Both the position numbers and the translations under genes were made by a program. The notes beneath the pieces are model-generated. The model made no database searches. It was not told the DNA's origin and saw only the letters and a program-made list of their open reading frames with translations. A stretch of DNA of 34,884 nt from Gemmatimonadota bacterium (GTDB taxonomy: Bacteria; Gemmatimonadota; Gemmatimonadetes; Gemmatimonadales; GWC2-71-9): contig JAABRY010000026.1 in assembly GCA_011390645.1 (NCBI GenBank), positions 1-34,884 of the forward strand, written 5' to 3'. How positions within the stretch are numbered: position 1 is the stretch's first letter; every line of letters begins with the position of its first letter. This document shows positions 1-9,833 of the stretch, one piece after another.

Positions 1-403
1 CGTGCGTTGCGAGCGCGATCACGCGATGTCCGGCGAGTTGATTGCCCACGAACTCCCGCTCGTTGGCGGCAGGACCGAGTCGCAGCGTGGCACCGCCCTC
101 GGGGAAGAGTGCCGCGATGCCGCGGATCTCGTCCACCGACTCGGCGAGCTTGGGCAGCTCGCGTAGGGCCAGTCCGTCCATCCCGCCGGCGAGTTCGGTC
201 GAGCGGCCACGTCGCGTGCCGTCAATCTCCTCCGGGGCGAGCATCGGGGCGCCCACGCCGAAGAAGCTTCGTGCACCCTCCGGTGTGCGCGCGCGGTCAC
301 GGTAAGGAATGAAGAGCGCCAGATCCGGAAGTGCCACCACCGCATGCTTGTCGAGCAGGAAATTCAACTGCGCAAAGTCCGCCGCGTGCGTCACGGTGGG
401 CGT
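1..403 (-). CDS. CHAT-domain protein (caspase-like family), partial; C-terminus runs off the left edge, 5' boundary uncertain
   Basis: My own minus-strand reading (not in the ORF track because it has no stop in the window): ...VVALPDLALFIPYRDRARTPEGARSFFGVGAPML...LRELPKLAESVDEIRGIAALFPEGGATLRLGPAANEREFVGNQLAGHRVIALATH, matching the CHAT-domain layout ending at the catalytic-His region. The frame stays open to an ATG at 520, but coding character is weak right of the G9 tract at 404-412. Confidence 0.7.
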
Positions 404-412
404 GGGGGGGGG

Positions 413-511
413 AGGCCGACGTTCGCCAGCGGATCGCTGCAGGTGGAGAGTGCGGAGGCGGTGGTGGCGGGTGAGTTGCCGGCCATGTTGGCGGAGTGGC
501 TCGCCTCGTGA
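413..511 (+). CDS. C-terminal fragment of an unknown plus-strand protein (RPTFASGSLQVESAEAVVAGELPAMLAEWLAS*)
   Basis: Strong GC3 bias in this frame, and its stop overlaps the next start in the GTGA pattern seen across the window. No plausible N-terminal part upstream, where the minus-strand CHAT gene lies. Confidence 0.4.
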   Translation, partial: RPTFASGSLQVESAEAVVAGELPAMLAEWLAS

Positions 512-801
512 GTGACGCATGGTTTCGGGAACGGACCGCCGGGGCGCCGGACGTGCTGCGCGAGCGCGCCGGGACCTTCCACGACATGGCCGCGGACACG
601 GGAGCAGCCCGCCTCGCCACCGCGGGGGCCGCTGCGCTGGATGCGGCCATCACGGCAGGCACGACGCGCGCTGCTGCACTTGACCTCCTTGCGGCTGATG
701 GCCTCATCACCCTGGCCCTGCTGGCAGAGTCGGAGCGCGATCCGGCGGGGTTGGAGGAGGCGGCTCGGGCGCTGCGCCGTGCCGCAGCGGAGCGCGCGTG
801 A
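508..801 (+). CDS. hypothetical protein, small and Ala-rich
   Basis: ORF 496..801; GTG at 508 overlaps the previous TGA by 4 nt; GTGA overlap with the next gene at 798. Confidence 0.55.
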   Translation: MSDAWFRERTAGAPDVLRERAGTFHDMAADTGAARLATAGAAALDAAITAGTTRAAALDLLAADGLITLALLAESERDPAGLEEAARALRRAAAERA

Positions 802-1553
802 TCGACCTGCACTCTCATCTCCTGCCGGGCGTGGACGACGGCTCTCGGTCCGTCGGCCAGTCGGTGGGGGTGCTCGAGCGGTTCCGCTCGCTTGGGGTCA
901 CCACCGTCGCCCTGACGCCGCACCTGTTGGCCTCACAGGTCGCCCAGGGCCTTCCCGCCAGCTATGAGGCGGCGTGGGACAAACTCACGCCGCTGGTTCC
1001 CGAAGGGATCACGCTGGTGCGCGGGGCGGAGGTCATGCTCGATCGTCCGCTGCCGCCGGAGGCCACTGACCGACGCGTCACGCTCGGCGGCACGCGGTAT
1101 ATCCTGGTCGAGTTCCCGCGGATGGTACCGGCTGAGATTGTCGGCCGCGCGTTGCGCGAGGTGATGCAGATGGGGCTGGTCCCCGTGCTGGCGCACCCCG
1201 AGCGCTACTCCTCGTGCACCGTAGAGGCCGCCACAGTCTGGCGGCAGACGGGGGCCGTGCTGCAGGTGGACGCGACCACGCTCACGCTGCCGCGGAGCCG
1301 GGGCGACCGGGCCCGCGCGCTGGTCGGCGCTGGGCTCGCCGACATCCTCGCAGGCGACAACCACGGGGACAGTCGATGCATCGCCACCGCGGTCGAGTGG
1401 CTGCAGGAGCACGAGGGCGACGAACAGGCCCTGCTGCTCCTCGAGACCAATCCGCGCGCCATCCTCGAGGACGGCGCCCTCTACGAAGTGGAGCCGCTCC
1501 GGCTCCGCGATTCCCTCTGGGGGCGGATGCGCCGCCTGTTTGAGGTCGAATGA
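798..1553 (+). CDS. CpsB/CapC-type (PHP-fold) tyrosine-protein phosphatase
   Basis: MIDLHSHLLPGVDDGSRS...VTLTPHL-type start, AEVMLD, LAHPERY, GDNHGD motifs. Confidence 0.85.
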   Translation: MIDLHSHLLPGVDDGSRSVGQSVGVLERFRSLGVTTVALTPHLLASQVAQGLPASYEAAWDKLTPLVPEGITLVRGAEVMLDRPLPPEATDRRVTLGGTRYILVEFPRMVPAEIVGRALREVMQMGLVPVLAHPERYSSCTVEAATVWRQTGAVLQVDATTLTLPRSRGDRARALVGAGLADILAGDNHGDSRCIATAVEWLQEHEGDEQALLLLETNPRAILEDGALYEVEPLRLRDSLWGRMRRLFEVE

Positions 1554-2125
1554 GTGACGTGACCCGGATCGCCGAGGGCCTGGCCGACCTGGCGGCCGCA
1601 GCGGCCCGCACGATTGCACACGCCGAGGCGCTCGCGCCGATCGTGGCCGCGATGCGGGCGACGCTGGTTGGGGGGGGCACCCTCTTCTTCGCGGGCAATG
1701 GCGGATCAGCAGCCGATGCCCAGCATCTGGCCACGGAATACGTGGTGCGTTACCGGGCGGGAACGCAACGCGCGCTGCGCGCGATGGCGTTGACCACCGA
1801 CAGTTCCTTGCTCACGGCGTGCGCCAACGACTTCGGCTTCGAGCACGTCTTCGCCCGGCAGGTCGAGGCCCTCGCCCGCCCGGGCGACTTGCTGATCGTC
1901 CACTCAACCTCGGGCAATTCGGCGAACTGCCTCCTCGCGGTCGAACAGGCACGGGCACTGGGCGTCCGTACGGTGGCCTTCACGGGAGGGGACGGCGGGA
2001 CGCTGGCGGTGCGCGCGGATCTGGCCTTTGTCGTGCCGTCAACGCAGACCAACCAGATCCAGGAACTGCACCTCGCCATCCAGCACCAGATCGCGGCGCT
2101 GCTGACGGCGGAGTTGTCGGCATGA
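1550..2125 (+). CDS. gmhA: phosphoheptose isomerase (SIS domain)
   Basis: FFAGNGGSAADAQHLATEYVVRY, HSTSGNSAN, QTNQIQELHLAIQHQI. Confidence 0.85.
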   Translation: MSDVTRIAEGLADLAAAAARTIAHAEALAPIVAAMRATLVGGGTLFFAGNGGSAADAQHLATEYVVRYRAGTQRALRAMALTTDSSLLTACANDFGFEHVFARQVEALARPGDLLIVHSTSGNSANCLLAVEQARALGVRTVAFTGGDGGTLAVRADLAFVVPSTQTNQIQELHLAIQHQIAALLTAELSA

Positions 2126-2877
2126 TCTCGCTCGCGGGACAACGCATCCTGGTGACCGGGGGATCGCGCGGCATTGGTCGGGCGACGGCCCTGCTGTGCG
2201 CCCGTGCGGGCGCCGACGTCGGCATCACCTTTCATGCGGCACGCGCCGAGGCGGAGCAGGTGGCCCGGGAGATCCGGGCCCTCGGACGCCGTGCGTACGT
2301 GGGGGGGGGAGATCTCGGCGACCCGAAGCGCGTGGCGCAGCTCATGAGTGAAGTGGGTGCAGCGTTCGGCGGGCTCGACGGCCTGGTGGTAAATCACGGC
2401 ATCTGGCCGCCTGCGGAGACGCCGCTGGCCGCGATGGCGCCGGAGCGCTGGCATCAGACGATGCGCACCAACCTCGATGCGGTGTTCCACGTGACGCGGG
2501 CAGGGATCGGCCTGCTGGCGGGAACCGGGCGGATCGTCATGATCGGCAGTACGGCCGGCCAGCGGGGCGAGGCGAATCACGCCGACTACGCGGCGAGCAA
2601 GGGTGCCATGATCTCGCTCGTCAAGTCGCTTGCGGTGGAGTGCGGGCCCGGGATCACGGTGAATTGCGTCGCGCCCGGCTGGGTCGACACCGCGATGAGC
2701 AGCGCGGCGCTCGACAACCCGACCGAGCGGGCACGCATCGAGGCCGCCATCCCGTTGCATCGGGTGGCGAGCGCGGAGGACATTGCCGGGCCCGTCCTCT
2801 TCCTCCTTTCTGATCTTGCGAGGCACGTCACCGGCGAGATCCTCAACGTCAACGGCGGCAGTGTCCTCTGCGGGTGA
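2122..2877 (+). CDS. SDR family oxidoreductase
   Basis: ILVTGGSRGIGRA (TGxxxGIG), VVNHGI, YAASKGA, NCVAPGWVDTAM; ATGA start overlap at 2122. Confidence 0.85.
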   Translation: MISLAGQRILVTGGSRGIGRATALLCARAGADVGITFHAARAEAEQVAREIRALGRRAYVGGGDLGDPKRVAQLMSEVGAAFGGLDGLVVNHGIWPPAETPLAAMAPERWHQTMRTNLDAVFHVTRAGIGLLAGTGRIVMIGSTAGQRGEANHADYAASKGAMISLVKSLAVECGPGITVNCVAPGWVDTAMSSAALDNPTERARIEAAIPLHRVASAEDIAGPVLFLLSDLARHVTGEILNVNGGSVLCG

Positions 2878-4049
2878 CCCCGGAGGTGCCGGTACCGGAG
2901 CCGGTGCTCCGCATTCTCGCAACGCTCGAGGACGCGGGGCATGAAACGTGGTGCGTCGGCGGTGCGATCCGCGACGCGCTGGTTGGGGATCCCCAGCAGG
3001 ACGTGGACCTCGCCACGAGTGCCCCCCCCGAGGTCGTGCAGCGCCTGTTCCGCCGGACGATCCCGGTGGGCATCGAGCATGGGACGGTGGGTGTGCTCGA
3101 TGAGCACGGCGGCCTGCATGAGGTGACCACCTTCCGTGCCGATGTCCAGACGGATGGGCGGCATGCGGAGGTGGTGTTCGGCGTGTCACTGGACGAGGAC
3201 CTCGCCCGACGGGACTTCACGGTCAACGCGATGGCGTGGCATCCGATTCGTCGTGAGTGGCGCGACCCGTTCGGTGGACGCGACGACCTCACGCGCGGCG
3301 TGGTGCGCGCCGTGGGTGACGCGGCCCAACGGTTCCGCGAGGATCGGCTGCGCATCCTGCGCGCGCTGCGCTTTGCGGCACGATTCGGCTGGCAGATCGA
3401 CCCCGACACATGGGCGGCTGTCGTGGCGCAGGGTCGCGAGACCGGGCATCTCAGCGCGGAGCGCGTGCGCGAGGAGTGGTGGAAGGGGATGACGGCGGCG
3501 CGTGATCCGCGCGCGCTGATGTCGCTCTGGGAATCGAGTGGCGTCGCGGAGGTCTGGTTGCCCGCCGGTCCGGCCGATCAGCCCGCATCAACCGGCATCG
3601 TTCCCGATAGCCACGATCCCCTGTTGCTCCTGTCCTACTGGCGCGCTCCGGTGGAGCCACACCTACGACGGCTCAAGTGCAGCGGTGTGGAGATCGCGCG
3701 GGGACGCGGCATCGATCGCTGCCCGGTCCGCCCGAGCGATGCCTCGCCGAAGTCGGTCCGGCACTGGCTGGCGGTCGCGGGCCCGGCCGCGGATGACCTC
3801 GTCACGCTGGCGCGGTGGCGCGAATTGCACACCGATGGTTGGACGACCGAAGTCGCGGCCGTGCGCGCCCGTGGCGAGGCGACGACGCGCGGAGAACTCG
3901 CGGTCACGGGCGACGACCTGATCGCCGAGGGGATCGCGGAACGCGGTCGCCACCTCGGCGTGCTGCTCGAGCGATTGCTGGATGCGGTGCTCAACGACCC
4001 CTCGTGCAACACGCGGGAGCGCCTGCTGCGTCTGGCGCGCGAGCCATGA
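2874..4049 (+). CDS. cca: CCA tRNA nucleotidyltransferase / poly(A) polymerase family
   Basis: CVGGAIRDALVGDPQQDVDLATSA, RRDFTVNAMAW, FREDRLRILRALRFAARFGW. Confidence 0.88.
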   Translation: MTPEVPVPEPVLRILATLEDAGHETWCVGGAIRDALVGDPQQDVDLATSAPPEVVQRLFRRTIPVGIEHGTVGVLDEHGGLHEVTTFRADVQTDGRHAEVVFGVSLDEDLARRDFTVNAMAWHPIRREWRDPFGGRDDLTRGVVRAVGDAAQRFREDRLRILRALRFAARFGWQIDPDTWAAVVAQGRETGHLSAERVREEWWKGMTAARDPRALMSLWESSGVAEVWLPAGPADQPASTGIVPDSHDPLLLLSYWRAPVEPHLRRLKCSGVEIARGRGIDRCPVRPSDASPKSVRHWLAVAGPAADDLVTLARWRELHTDGWTTEVAAVRARGEATTRGELAVTGDDLIAEGIAERGRHLGVLLERLLDAVLNDPSCNTRERLLRLAREP

Positions 4050-4073
4050 GCCCTCGGCGCCAGCGGGCAGGCG

Positions 4074-5396
4074 ATGCCTGACTCCCTCTTCACCCCGCCG
4101 GAGCCCCTGGCGGCACGGATGCGCCCCCGCTCGCTCGACGAATATGCGGGTCAGGAACAACTGCTTGCGCCGGGGAAGCCGCTCGGCGACGCCATTCGTC
4201 GCGGCGATGTTGGCAGCATCGTCCTCTGGGGCCCTCCGGGCACGGGAAAGACCACCCTTGCGCGACTCGTCGCGCGTCACACCTCACGCCACTTCGTGCC
4301 GTTCTCCGCAGTGAGCGAGGGTATTCCGCGCGTGCGGGAAATCATCGCCGAGGCGGAGAGCCGCCGCCGCATGGGTCAAGGCACGATCCTGTTTGTGGAC
4401 GAGATCCACCGACTCAATCGGGGACAGCAAGACGCCTTCCTGCCCGCGGTCGAGCAGGGCATCGTCACCCTCATCGGGGCCACGACGGAGAATCCCTCCT
4501 TCGAACTCAACGCGGCGCTCCTGAGTCGGGCTCGCGTGTGGGTGCTGGAGATGCTGTCGGAGGATGCTCTTGCCCTGGTCATTGCGCGGGCCGTGGGGGA
4601 TGAGCGCGGGCTCGCCGGTCGTGTGCAACTGACCGACGAGGGACGGGCCCTGTTGGCACGTGTGGCCGACGGCGATGCGCGCCGCGCGCTCACGATCCTC
4701 GAGGCAGCCGCGCAGCACGTCGGCGAGGGGGGGGAGATCACCGACGCGGTGGTCGAGGCGGCAATGGCCCGTCGTGTGGCATCACACGACAAGAGCGGGG
4801 AGCAGCACTACGACCTGATCAGCGCACTCCACAAGGCGGTGCGTGGCAGCGATCCGCAAGGCGCGCTCTACTGGCTCGCGCGCATCATGCAGGGTGGGGA
4901 AGATCCGATGTTCCTCGCGCGACGGCTGGTGCGCATGGCCTCGGAGGATATCGGCCTCGCGGATCCGGACGCGCTGCGGCTCGCCATTGCCGGGCGCGAT
5001 GCCTACCACTTCCTCGGCTCACCAGAGGGAGAGCTCGCCCTCGCGGAAGTCGCGGTCTATCTGGCGACCGCGCCCAAGAGCAATCGTGTCTACGTGGCGT
5101 GGAAGTCGGCACAGGCGGCGGCGGCAGACACCCCGGCGGCTCCGGTCCCGCTCCCGATCCGGAATGCACCGACCAAGCTGATGCAGGAGTTGGGGTATGG
5201 GAAGGGCTACAAGTACGCGTTTGATGACCCGGCGGCATACACGCCGCAGCAGTACCTCCCGGATGAGGTACGCGACGCGACCTTCTACGAACCTGGGGCC
5301 TTCGGCTATGAACGAAAGATTCAGGAGCGCCTCATGTGGTGGCGCAGTCGCTCGCTCGAGGGTGAGGCGCCGGCGAAAGATCCATCGCAAGGATGA
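4074..5396 (+). CDS. rarA: replication-associated recombination protein A (AAA+ ATPase)
   Basis: RMRPRSLDEYAGQEQLL, LWGPPGTGKTTLARL, FVDEIHRLNRGQQDAFLP, C-terminal MgsA-type domain. Confidence 0.92.
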   Translation: MPDSLFTPPEPLAARMRPRSLDEYAGQEQLLAPGKPLGDAIRRGDVGSIVLWGPPGTGKTTLARLVARHTSRHFVPFSAVSEGIPRVREIIAEAESRRRMGQGTILFVDEIHRLNRGQQDAFLPAVEQGIVTLIGATTENPSFELNAALLSRARVWVLEMLSEDALALVIARAVGDERGLAGRVQLTDEGRALLARVADGDARRALTILEAAAQHVGEGGEITDAVVEAAMARRVASHDKSGEQHYDLISALHKAVRGSDPQGALYWLARIMQGGEDPMFLARRLVRMASEDIGLADPDALRLAIAGRDAYHFLGSPEGELALAEVAVYLATAPKSNRVYVAWKSAQAAAADTPAAPVPLPIRNAPTKLMQELGYGKGYKYAFDDPAAYTPQQYLPDEVRDATFYEPGAFGYERKIQERLMWWRSRSLEGEAPAKDPSQG

Positions 5397-5511
5397 CGGT
5401 TGGCCGCACCCGGGGTACCAATGCTTCGCGACGATGGAGCGGCCCTGCCTGCCCGATTAACTTTCGGTCCGCGCATCCGCTCTCGGGTGCATCGTCTCCG
5501 CTTGCCCAGAG

Positions 5512-6801
5512 GTGCGCATTCGCAACCTGATTGACGTGATCCCCCCGAAGGAACGAGCGATCCTCGTGGCCGCCCCGCGCAAGGGGTCGCCCGACGCTGC
5601 CAAGATCGACGAGCACCTCGAGGAACTCGCCCGGCTGGTGGATACCGCCGGGGCTGAAGTGGTGGGCACCTTGCGACAGCAGGTGGCGACCTCCAGTGCC
5701 GCCACGCTGATCGGGGAGGGCAAGGTCGAGGAGCTTGCCAAGTTGGTCTTCGAGACGAAGGCCACCTTGGTGGTGTTTGACGAGGAACTCTCGCCCGCCC
5801 AGGGCCAGGGCCTCGAGCAGGGCATCAACACCCGCGTGATGGATCGCGCCGAGATCATCCTCGACATCTTTGCCACGCGTGCGCGGACGCACGAGGCGAA
5901 GCTGCAGGTCGAGCTCGCCCAGCTGCGCTACATGCTGCCGCGGCTCACGCGCATGTGGACGCACTTGTCGCGCGTGCGCGGTGGCATCGGCATGCGGGGT
6001 CCGGGCGAGACCCAGCTCGAAACCGACCGTCGGATGATCCGCACCAAGATCGCCATGCTCGCCGACAAGCTGGCGGATGTTGAACGGCATCGTCGCACGA
6101 TCCGCGCGGGACGTTCACCGATGCTCACCGCGGCACTCGTGGGGTATACCAATGCGGGCAAGTCGAGCATCCTGCGCGCCCTGGCCGGTGACCACGATGT
6201 CTTCGTCGAGGACCGCCTCTTCGCCACCCTCGACACGCTGATTCGTGAGGTGGATCTCGGGGAGAACCTCAAGGTGCGGGTGAGTGACACCGTCGGCTTC
6301 ATTCGCAAGCTCCCTCACCATCTGGTTGCCTCGTTTCGCGCGACGCTGGAGGAGGCTGGCGAGTCCGATCTCCTGCTGCACGTGACCGATGCCTCGCACC
6401 CCGAGTGGGAGGACCAGATGGCGACGGTCGATGAGGTGCTCGACGACCTCGGGCTCTCTGACCACCCGACCCTGATTGTCTTCAACAAGCTGGATGCCCT
6501 GGAAGATCCCACCGGCTTTGCCGAATCGGCGCACGCGCGCTGGCCCGATGCGATCTTCACGTCAGCCATGCGGATTGACGGTCTCGCCCCGCTCAAGGCC
6601 GCGTTGCGCGGCAAGGCCGAGGCGATTCGGCCGGTGGTGCGCGTCTTGCTCAATCCGGCCGATGGGAAGCGCCTGGGCGCGCTCCACCGCTCTGGCGATG
6701 TCCTCGGGCAGGCGCTCGAGGACGGCATGCTCGCCGTGACCGTTCGACTGGAACCGTGGCGCGCCGAGCAGTTGCGGCGCGAGGGAGTGACCGTCCTGTG
6801 A
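5512..6801 (+). CDS. hflX: GTPase HflX
   Basis: [86 protein letters not shown]. Confidence 0.93.
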   Translation: MRIRNLIDVIPPKERAILVAAPRKGSPDAAKIDEHLEELARLVDTAGAEVVGTLRQQVATSSAATLIGEGKVEELAKLVFETKATLVVFDEELSPAQGQGLEQGINTRVMDRAEIILDIFATRARTHEAKLQVELAQLRYMLPRLTRMWTHLSRVRGGIGMRGPGETQLETDRRMIRTKIAMLADKLADVERHRRTIRAGRSPMLTAALVGYTNAGKSSILRALAGDHDVFVEDRLFATLDTLIREVDLGENLKVRVSDTVGFIRKLPHHLVASFRATLEEAGESDLLLHVTDASHPEWEDQMATVDEVLDDLGLSDHPTLIVFNKLDALEDPTGFAESAHARWPDAIFTSAMRIDGLAPLKAALRGKAEAIRPVVRVLLNPADGKRLGALHRSGDVLGQALEDGMLAVTVRLEPWRAEQLRREGVTVL

Positions 6802-7805
6802 AGCATCTCGTGACCGGCGCGGCCGGATTCATCGGGTACCATGTCAGCGAGAAGCTCCTCGCCCGCGGCGACGAGGTGATCGGCCTCGACAACCTCAATC
6901 CGTATTACGATCCGACGCTCAAGGAAGCCCGGCTCGAGCGGTTGCAGCGCCATCCGAACTTCCGCTTCGTGCGGATGAACCTCGAAGACCGGGCGGGGAT
7001 GGAGTCGCTCTTCGCGGCGGAGCGTTTCCCCCGGGTGATTCACCTCGCGGCGCAGGCGGGGGTGCGCTATTCCGTGACCCATCCGCACGCCTATGTGGAG
7101 AGCAATGTCACCGGGTTCCTCCACGTGCTCGAAGGCGCACGCCATCACGGGGCGGAGCACCTGACGTTCGCCAGTACGTCATCAGTGTACGGCCTCAACA
7201 CGCAGATGCCCTTCTCACCGCACCAGGGCGTGGACCACCCGGTGTCCCTGTACGCGGCCACGAAGAAGGCCAACGAGTTGATGGCGCACTCGTATGCGCA
7301 CCTCTACCGACTGCCGTGCACGGGGCTGCGCTTCTTCACGGTGTACGGTCCGTGGGGGCGCCCGGACATGGCGTTGTTCATGTTCACGAAGGCGATCCTC
7401 GAGGGCCGACCGATCGAGGTGTTCAATCACGGCAAGATGCGTCGCGACTTCACCTATGTGGCGGACATCGCCGAAGGGGTGGTGCGCACCTCGGATCGCG
7501 TGGCAGCGCCGTCGCCCGAGTGGCAGAGCGACACCCCGGACCCTGCGTCAAGCAGCGCGCCGTATCGCCTCTACAACATCGGCAACAACGAACCCGCCGA
7601 GTTGATGGAACTGATCAGCTGCCTCGAGACGGAACTGGGTCGGACCGCCGAGAAGATCATGGCGCCGATGCAACCGGGCGACGTGCCGGCCACGTATGCC
7701 GATGTGGATGACCTCGTCCGCGACACCGGCTTCCATCCGGGGACTCCGGTGGCCGAGGGCGTCCGGCAATTCGTGGCGTGGTACAAGGAGTTCTACGGGG
7801 TCTGA
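6798..7805 (+). CDS. NAD-dependent epimerase, UDP-glucuronate 4-epimerase-like
   Basis: [69 protein letters not shown]. Start at GTG 6798 with GTGA overlap. Confidence 0.9.
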   Translation: MKHLVTGAAGFIGYHVSEKLLARGDEVIGLDNLNPYYDPTLKEARLERLQRHPNFRFVRMNLEDRAGMESLFAAERFPRVIHLAAQAGVRYSVTHPHAYVESNVTGFLHVLEGARHHGAEHLTFASTSSVYGLNTQMPFSPHQGVDHPVSLYAATKKANELMAHSYAHLYRLPCTGLRFFTVYGPWGRPDMALFMFTKAILEGRPIEVFNHGKMRRDFTYVADIAEGVVRTSDRVAAPSPEWQSDTPDPASSSAPYRLYNIGNNEPAELMELISCLETELGRTAEKIMAPMQPGDVPATYADVDDLVRDTGFHPGTPVAEGVRQFVAWYKEFYGV

Positions 7806-8749
7806 TGCGGTGGGGGGGGGAGGATCACCGGGCGGAACCGGGTGAAGTCGATCGCACCGAAGTTGCCCGGGCTGTTGAAGGCCGTGCCGCGCGCGAAGCC
7901 TGAGCCGGGCCAGAGGGTCAGCTCCCCCACGCAGACCCGTTCCCCCACGCAGTAGAGATCCACCCGCATGAGCTGGAAACCCGCCGCGAGACGCTCGGCG
8001 ACCGAGACCATCTCCTCCCAGACCGCTGGCTTCACGAAGGTGTCGGACCCACCATAGCTCTGGCCGACCTCTCCCCCGACGATCGGCGTGCCGTCGCGCG
8101 CGATGTGCTGCACTTTGGGCTCGGCGTGGCGGTCTGTGAAGTAGGCGCAGAACTGCACCCTTCCCCCATCGCAGTGGAACTTGTAGTCGGCCGGTGGTGC
8201 CGCATCATCGGGCGCGAGATGCTCTTCGACGAGCACTTTCGGTGCGATGAACGCATACGCCCATTCGCCCTTGTCCCAGCCATAGACGTCCCGAAGCTTG
8301 CGCTCGATCGTACGCCCCACGCGAGCGCGGTCGAGCGTCGCGGGGTCACGCACCAGGAAGACCGGTCCGGAGTTGTGGTTCGTCTTGATGACGTACGCGT
8401 TCGGCAAGGCGTCGAAGTCGATCTGATCGAAGCGGTCATGTGTCTGGTAGAGCGCAACGAGATAGCGCTCTCCCACGCGTTCCCGGACGATCTCGCGCAT
8501 GGCGATCTTGTCACAGCAGGCGACGCTCTCGGGTCGATAGTCGAAGAGCTTCAGCCATTGGATCATGTCGTTGCGATTTTGTGGTGCGACGAGATTCGGG
8601 AAGCGGAAGAGCGCGCGCCAGAAGGCCCGATGGATATTGGCGTAGAGCTCGAATTGTCTCGGGTCCAGCGGGAGGTGGTCCCGATCCCGACGCCACTTGA
8701 GGTGGATCGGTACCCAGAGGACGATCCAGGTGATCGCCGCCTTCAGCAT
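7793..8749 (-). CDS. TupA-like ATP-grasp protein
   Basis: [25 protein letters not shown]...[17 protein letters not shown]...[10 protein letters not shown]...VEEHL...[13 protein letters not shown]...[14 protein letters not shown] at 8749 adjacent to the upstream stop. Confidence 0.75.
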   Translation of the reverse strand: MLKAAITWIVLWVPIHLKWRRDRDHLPLDPRQFELYANIHRAFWRALFRFPNLVAPQNRNDMIQWLKLFDYRPESVACCDKIAMREIVRERVGERYLVALYQTHDRFDQIDFDALPNAYVIKTNHNSGPVFLVRDPATLDRARVGRTIERKLRDVYGWDKGEWAYAFIAPKVLVEEHLAPDDAAPPADYKFHCDGGRVQFCAYFTDRHAEPKVQHIARDGTPIVGGEVGQSYGGSDTFVKPAVWEEMVSVAERLAAGFQLMRVDLYCVGERVCVGELTLWPGSGFARGTAFNSPGNFGAIDFTRFRPVILPPPPHQTP

Positions 8750-8750
8750 C

Positions 8751-9821
8751 TCATCCGCCGCGCGGCATCCGGCCCCACACGCCCACCATCTGCTCCGCCA
8801 CGGGTCGATCACCGAAGCGCTCGATGACGTGCTGGCGGGCAGCGACCCCGAGGGTGCGCACCCGGTCGGGTTCCTGCACCAGCTTCTGGAGTACCCGTGC
8901 GAGCGCAGGCCGATCATCCTCCTCCACGATCAGCCCCCCGGTCCCGACCACATCAGGCAAGGCACCACATTGCGAGACGATCGGCGGGATCCCGTGCGCC
9001 ATCGCCTCGAGCACGACCGCGCCCGTGGGCTCGACCCACGTCGGGGTCGAGCGGGATGGGGAGACGAGTACGTCGATCCCGCCCCAGAATTCGGTGAGCG
9101 CGTGTCGAGGCAACCCACCGAGCCACTCCACCCGTGCGGCCAGCCCCAGGCGTTGCGCCTGGGCCTCCAACCCTTCCTGTGCGGGCCCCGTGCCCACGAT
9201 CCGGAGACGCCACTCGCCATACACCTCCGCGAGCGCATCCAGCAGGAGATCGAGCCCGCGCTCCGGCACGATGCGGCCGACCACACCGAAGACCGGGATC
9301 GTGGGGGCGTGACGCTCGGGAGGAGGTGGGGGGATGATGAGTCCGGTAATCGGTACGACGCCGCGCGGGATACTGTCCGCTGCGTCACGCGCGAGGTGTT
9401 CCATCGCCGAGCGCACGGTGCCAGCAAGCACTGCCGCCCCATCGCGCACTCGACGGGCTTGCCACCGCGAAGTGATGCTGGTGGGGCCACCGACGCTCGA
9501 TGTACCGACGAGGACGTATGGGATCTTCAGATCACGGGCGGCGGATGCCCCCGCCTCCGCGGTCGGAGTCCACGGGTCCCCGACGATGTGCAGCAGATCG
9601 GGCCGGGTGTCGCGGACCAACGTGCGCAGCGACTTGCGCGACCACCGCAGGTTCACCGGGTCAGACGCATTACCACGCGACTGTACCCGCTCGAAGCGCA
9701 CGAGACCGTCGGTTTCGGAATCGCCCCCCGGTCGCGCCACGATCGGCGCGATCCCGAGGGCAACGAGGGAGTGGAGAATGCCGCGCGATGGCGGCTCGGG
9801 GGCAAGGATCAGGACGCGCAC
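8751..9821 (-). CDS. glycosyltransferase family 4 (GT-B)
   Basis: FGVVGRIVPERGLDLLLDAL, RIVGTGP, VSPSRSTPTWVEPTGAVVLEAMAHGIPPIVS. Confidence 0.85.
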   Translation of the reverse strand: MRVLILAPEPPSRGILHSLVALGIAPIVARPGGDSETDGLVRFERVQSRGNASDPVNLRWSRKSLRTLVRDTRPDLLHIVGDPWTPTAEAGASAARDLKIPYVLVGTSSVGGPTSITSRWQARRVRDGAAVLAGTVRSAMEHLARDAADSIPRGVVPITGLIIPPPPPERHAPTIPVFGVVGRIVPERGLDLLLDALAEVYGEWRLRIVGTGPAQEGLEAQAQRLGLAARVEWLGGLPRHALTEFWGGIDVLVSPSRSTPTWVEPTGAVVLEAMAHGIPPIVSQCGALPDVVGTGGLIVEEDDRPALARVLQKLVQEPDRVRTLGVAARQHVIERFGDRPVAEQMVGVWGRMPRGG

Positions 9822-9833
9822 GGCACAAAGATG

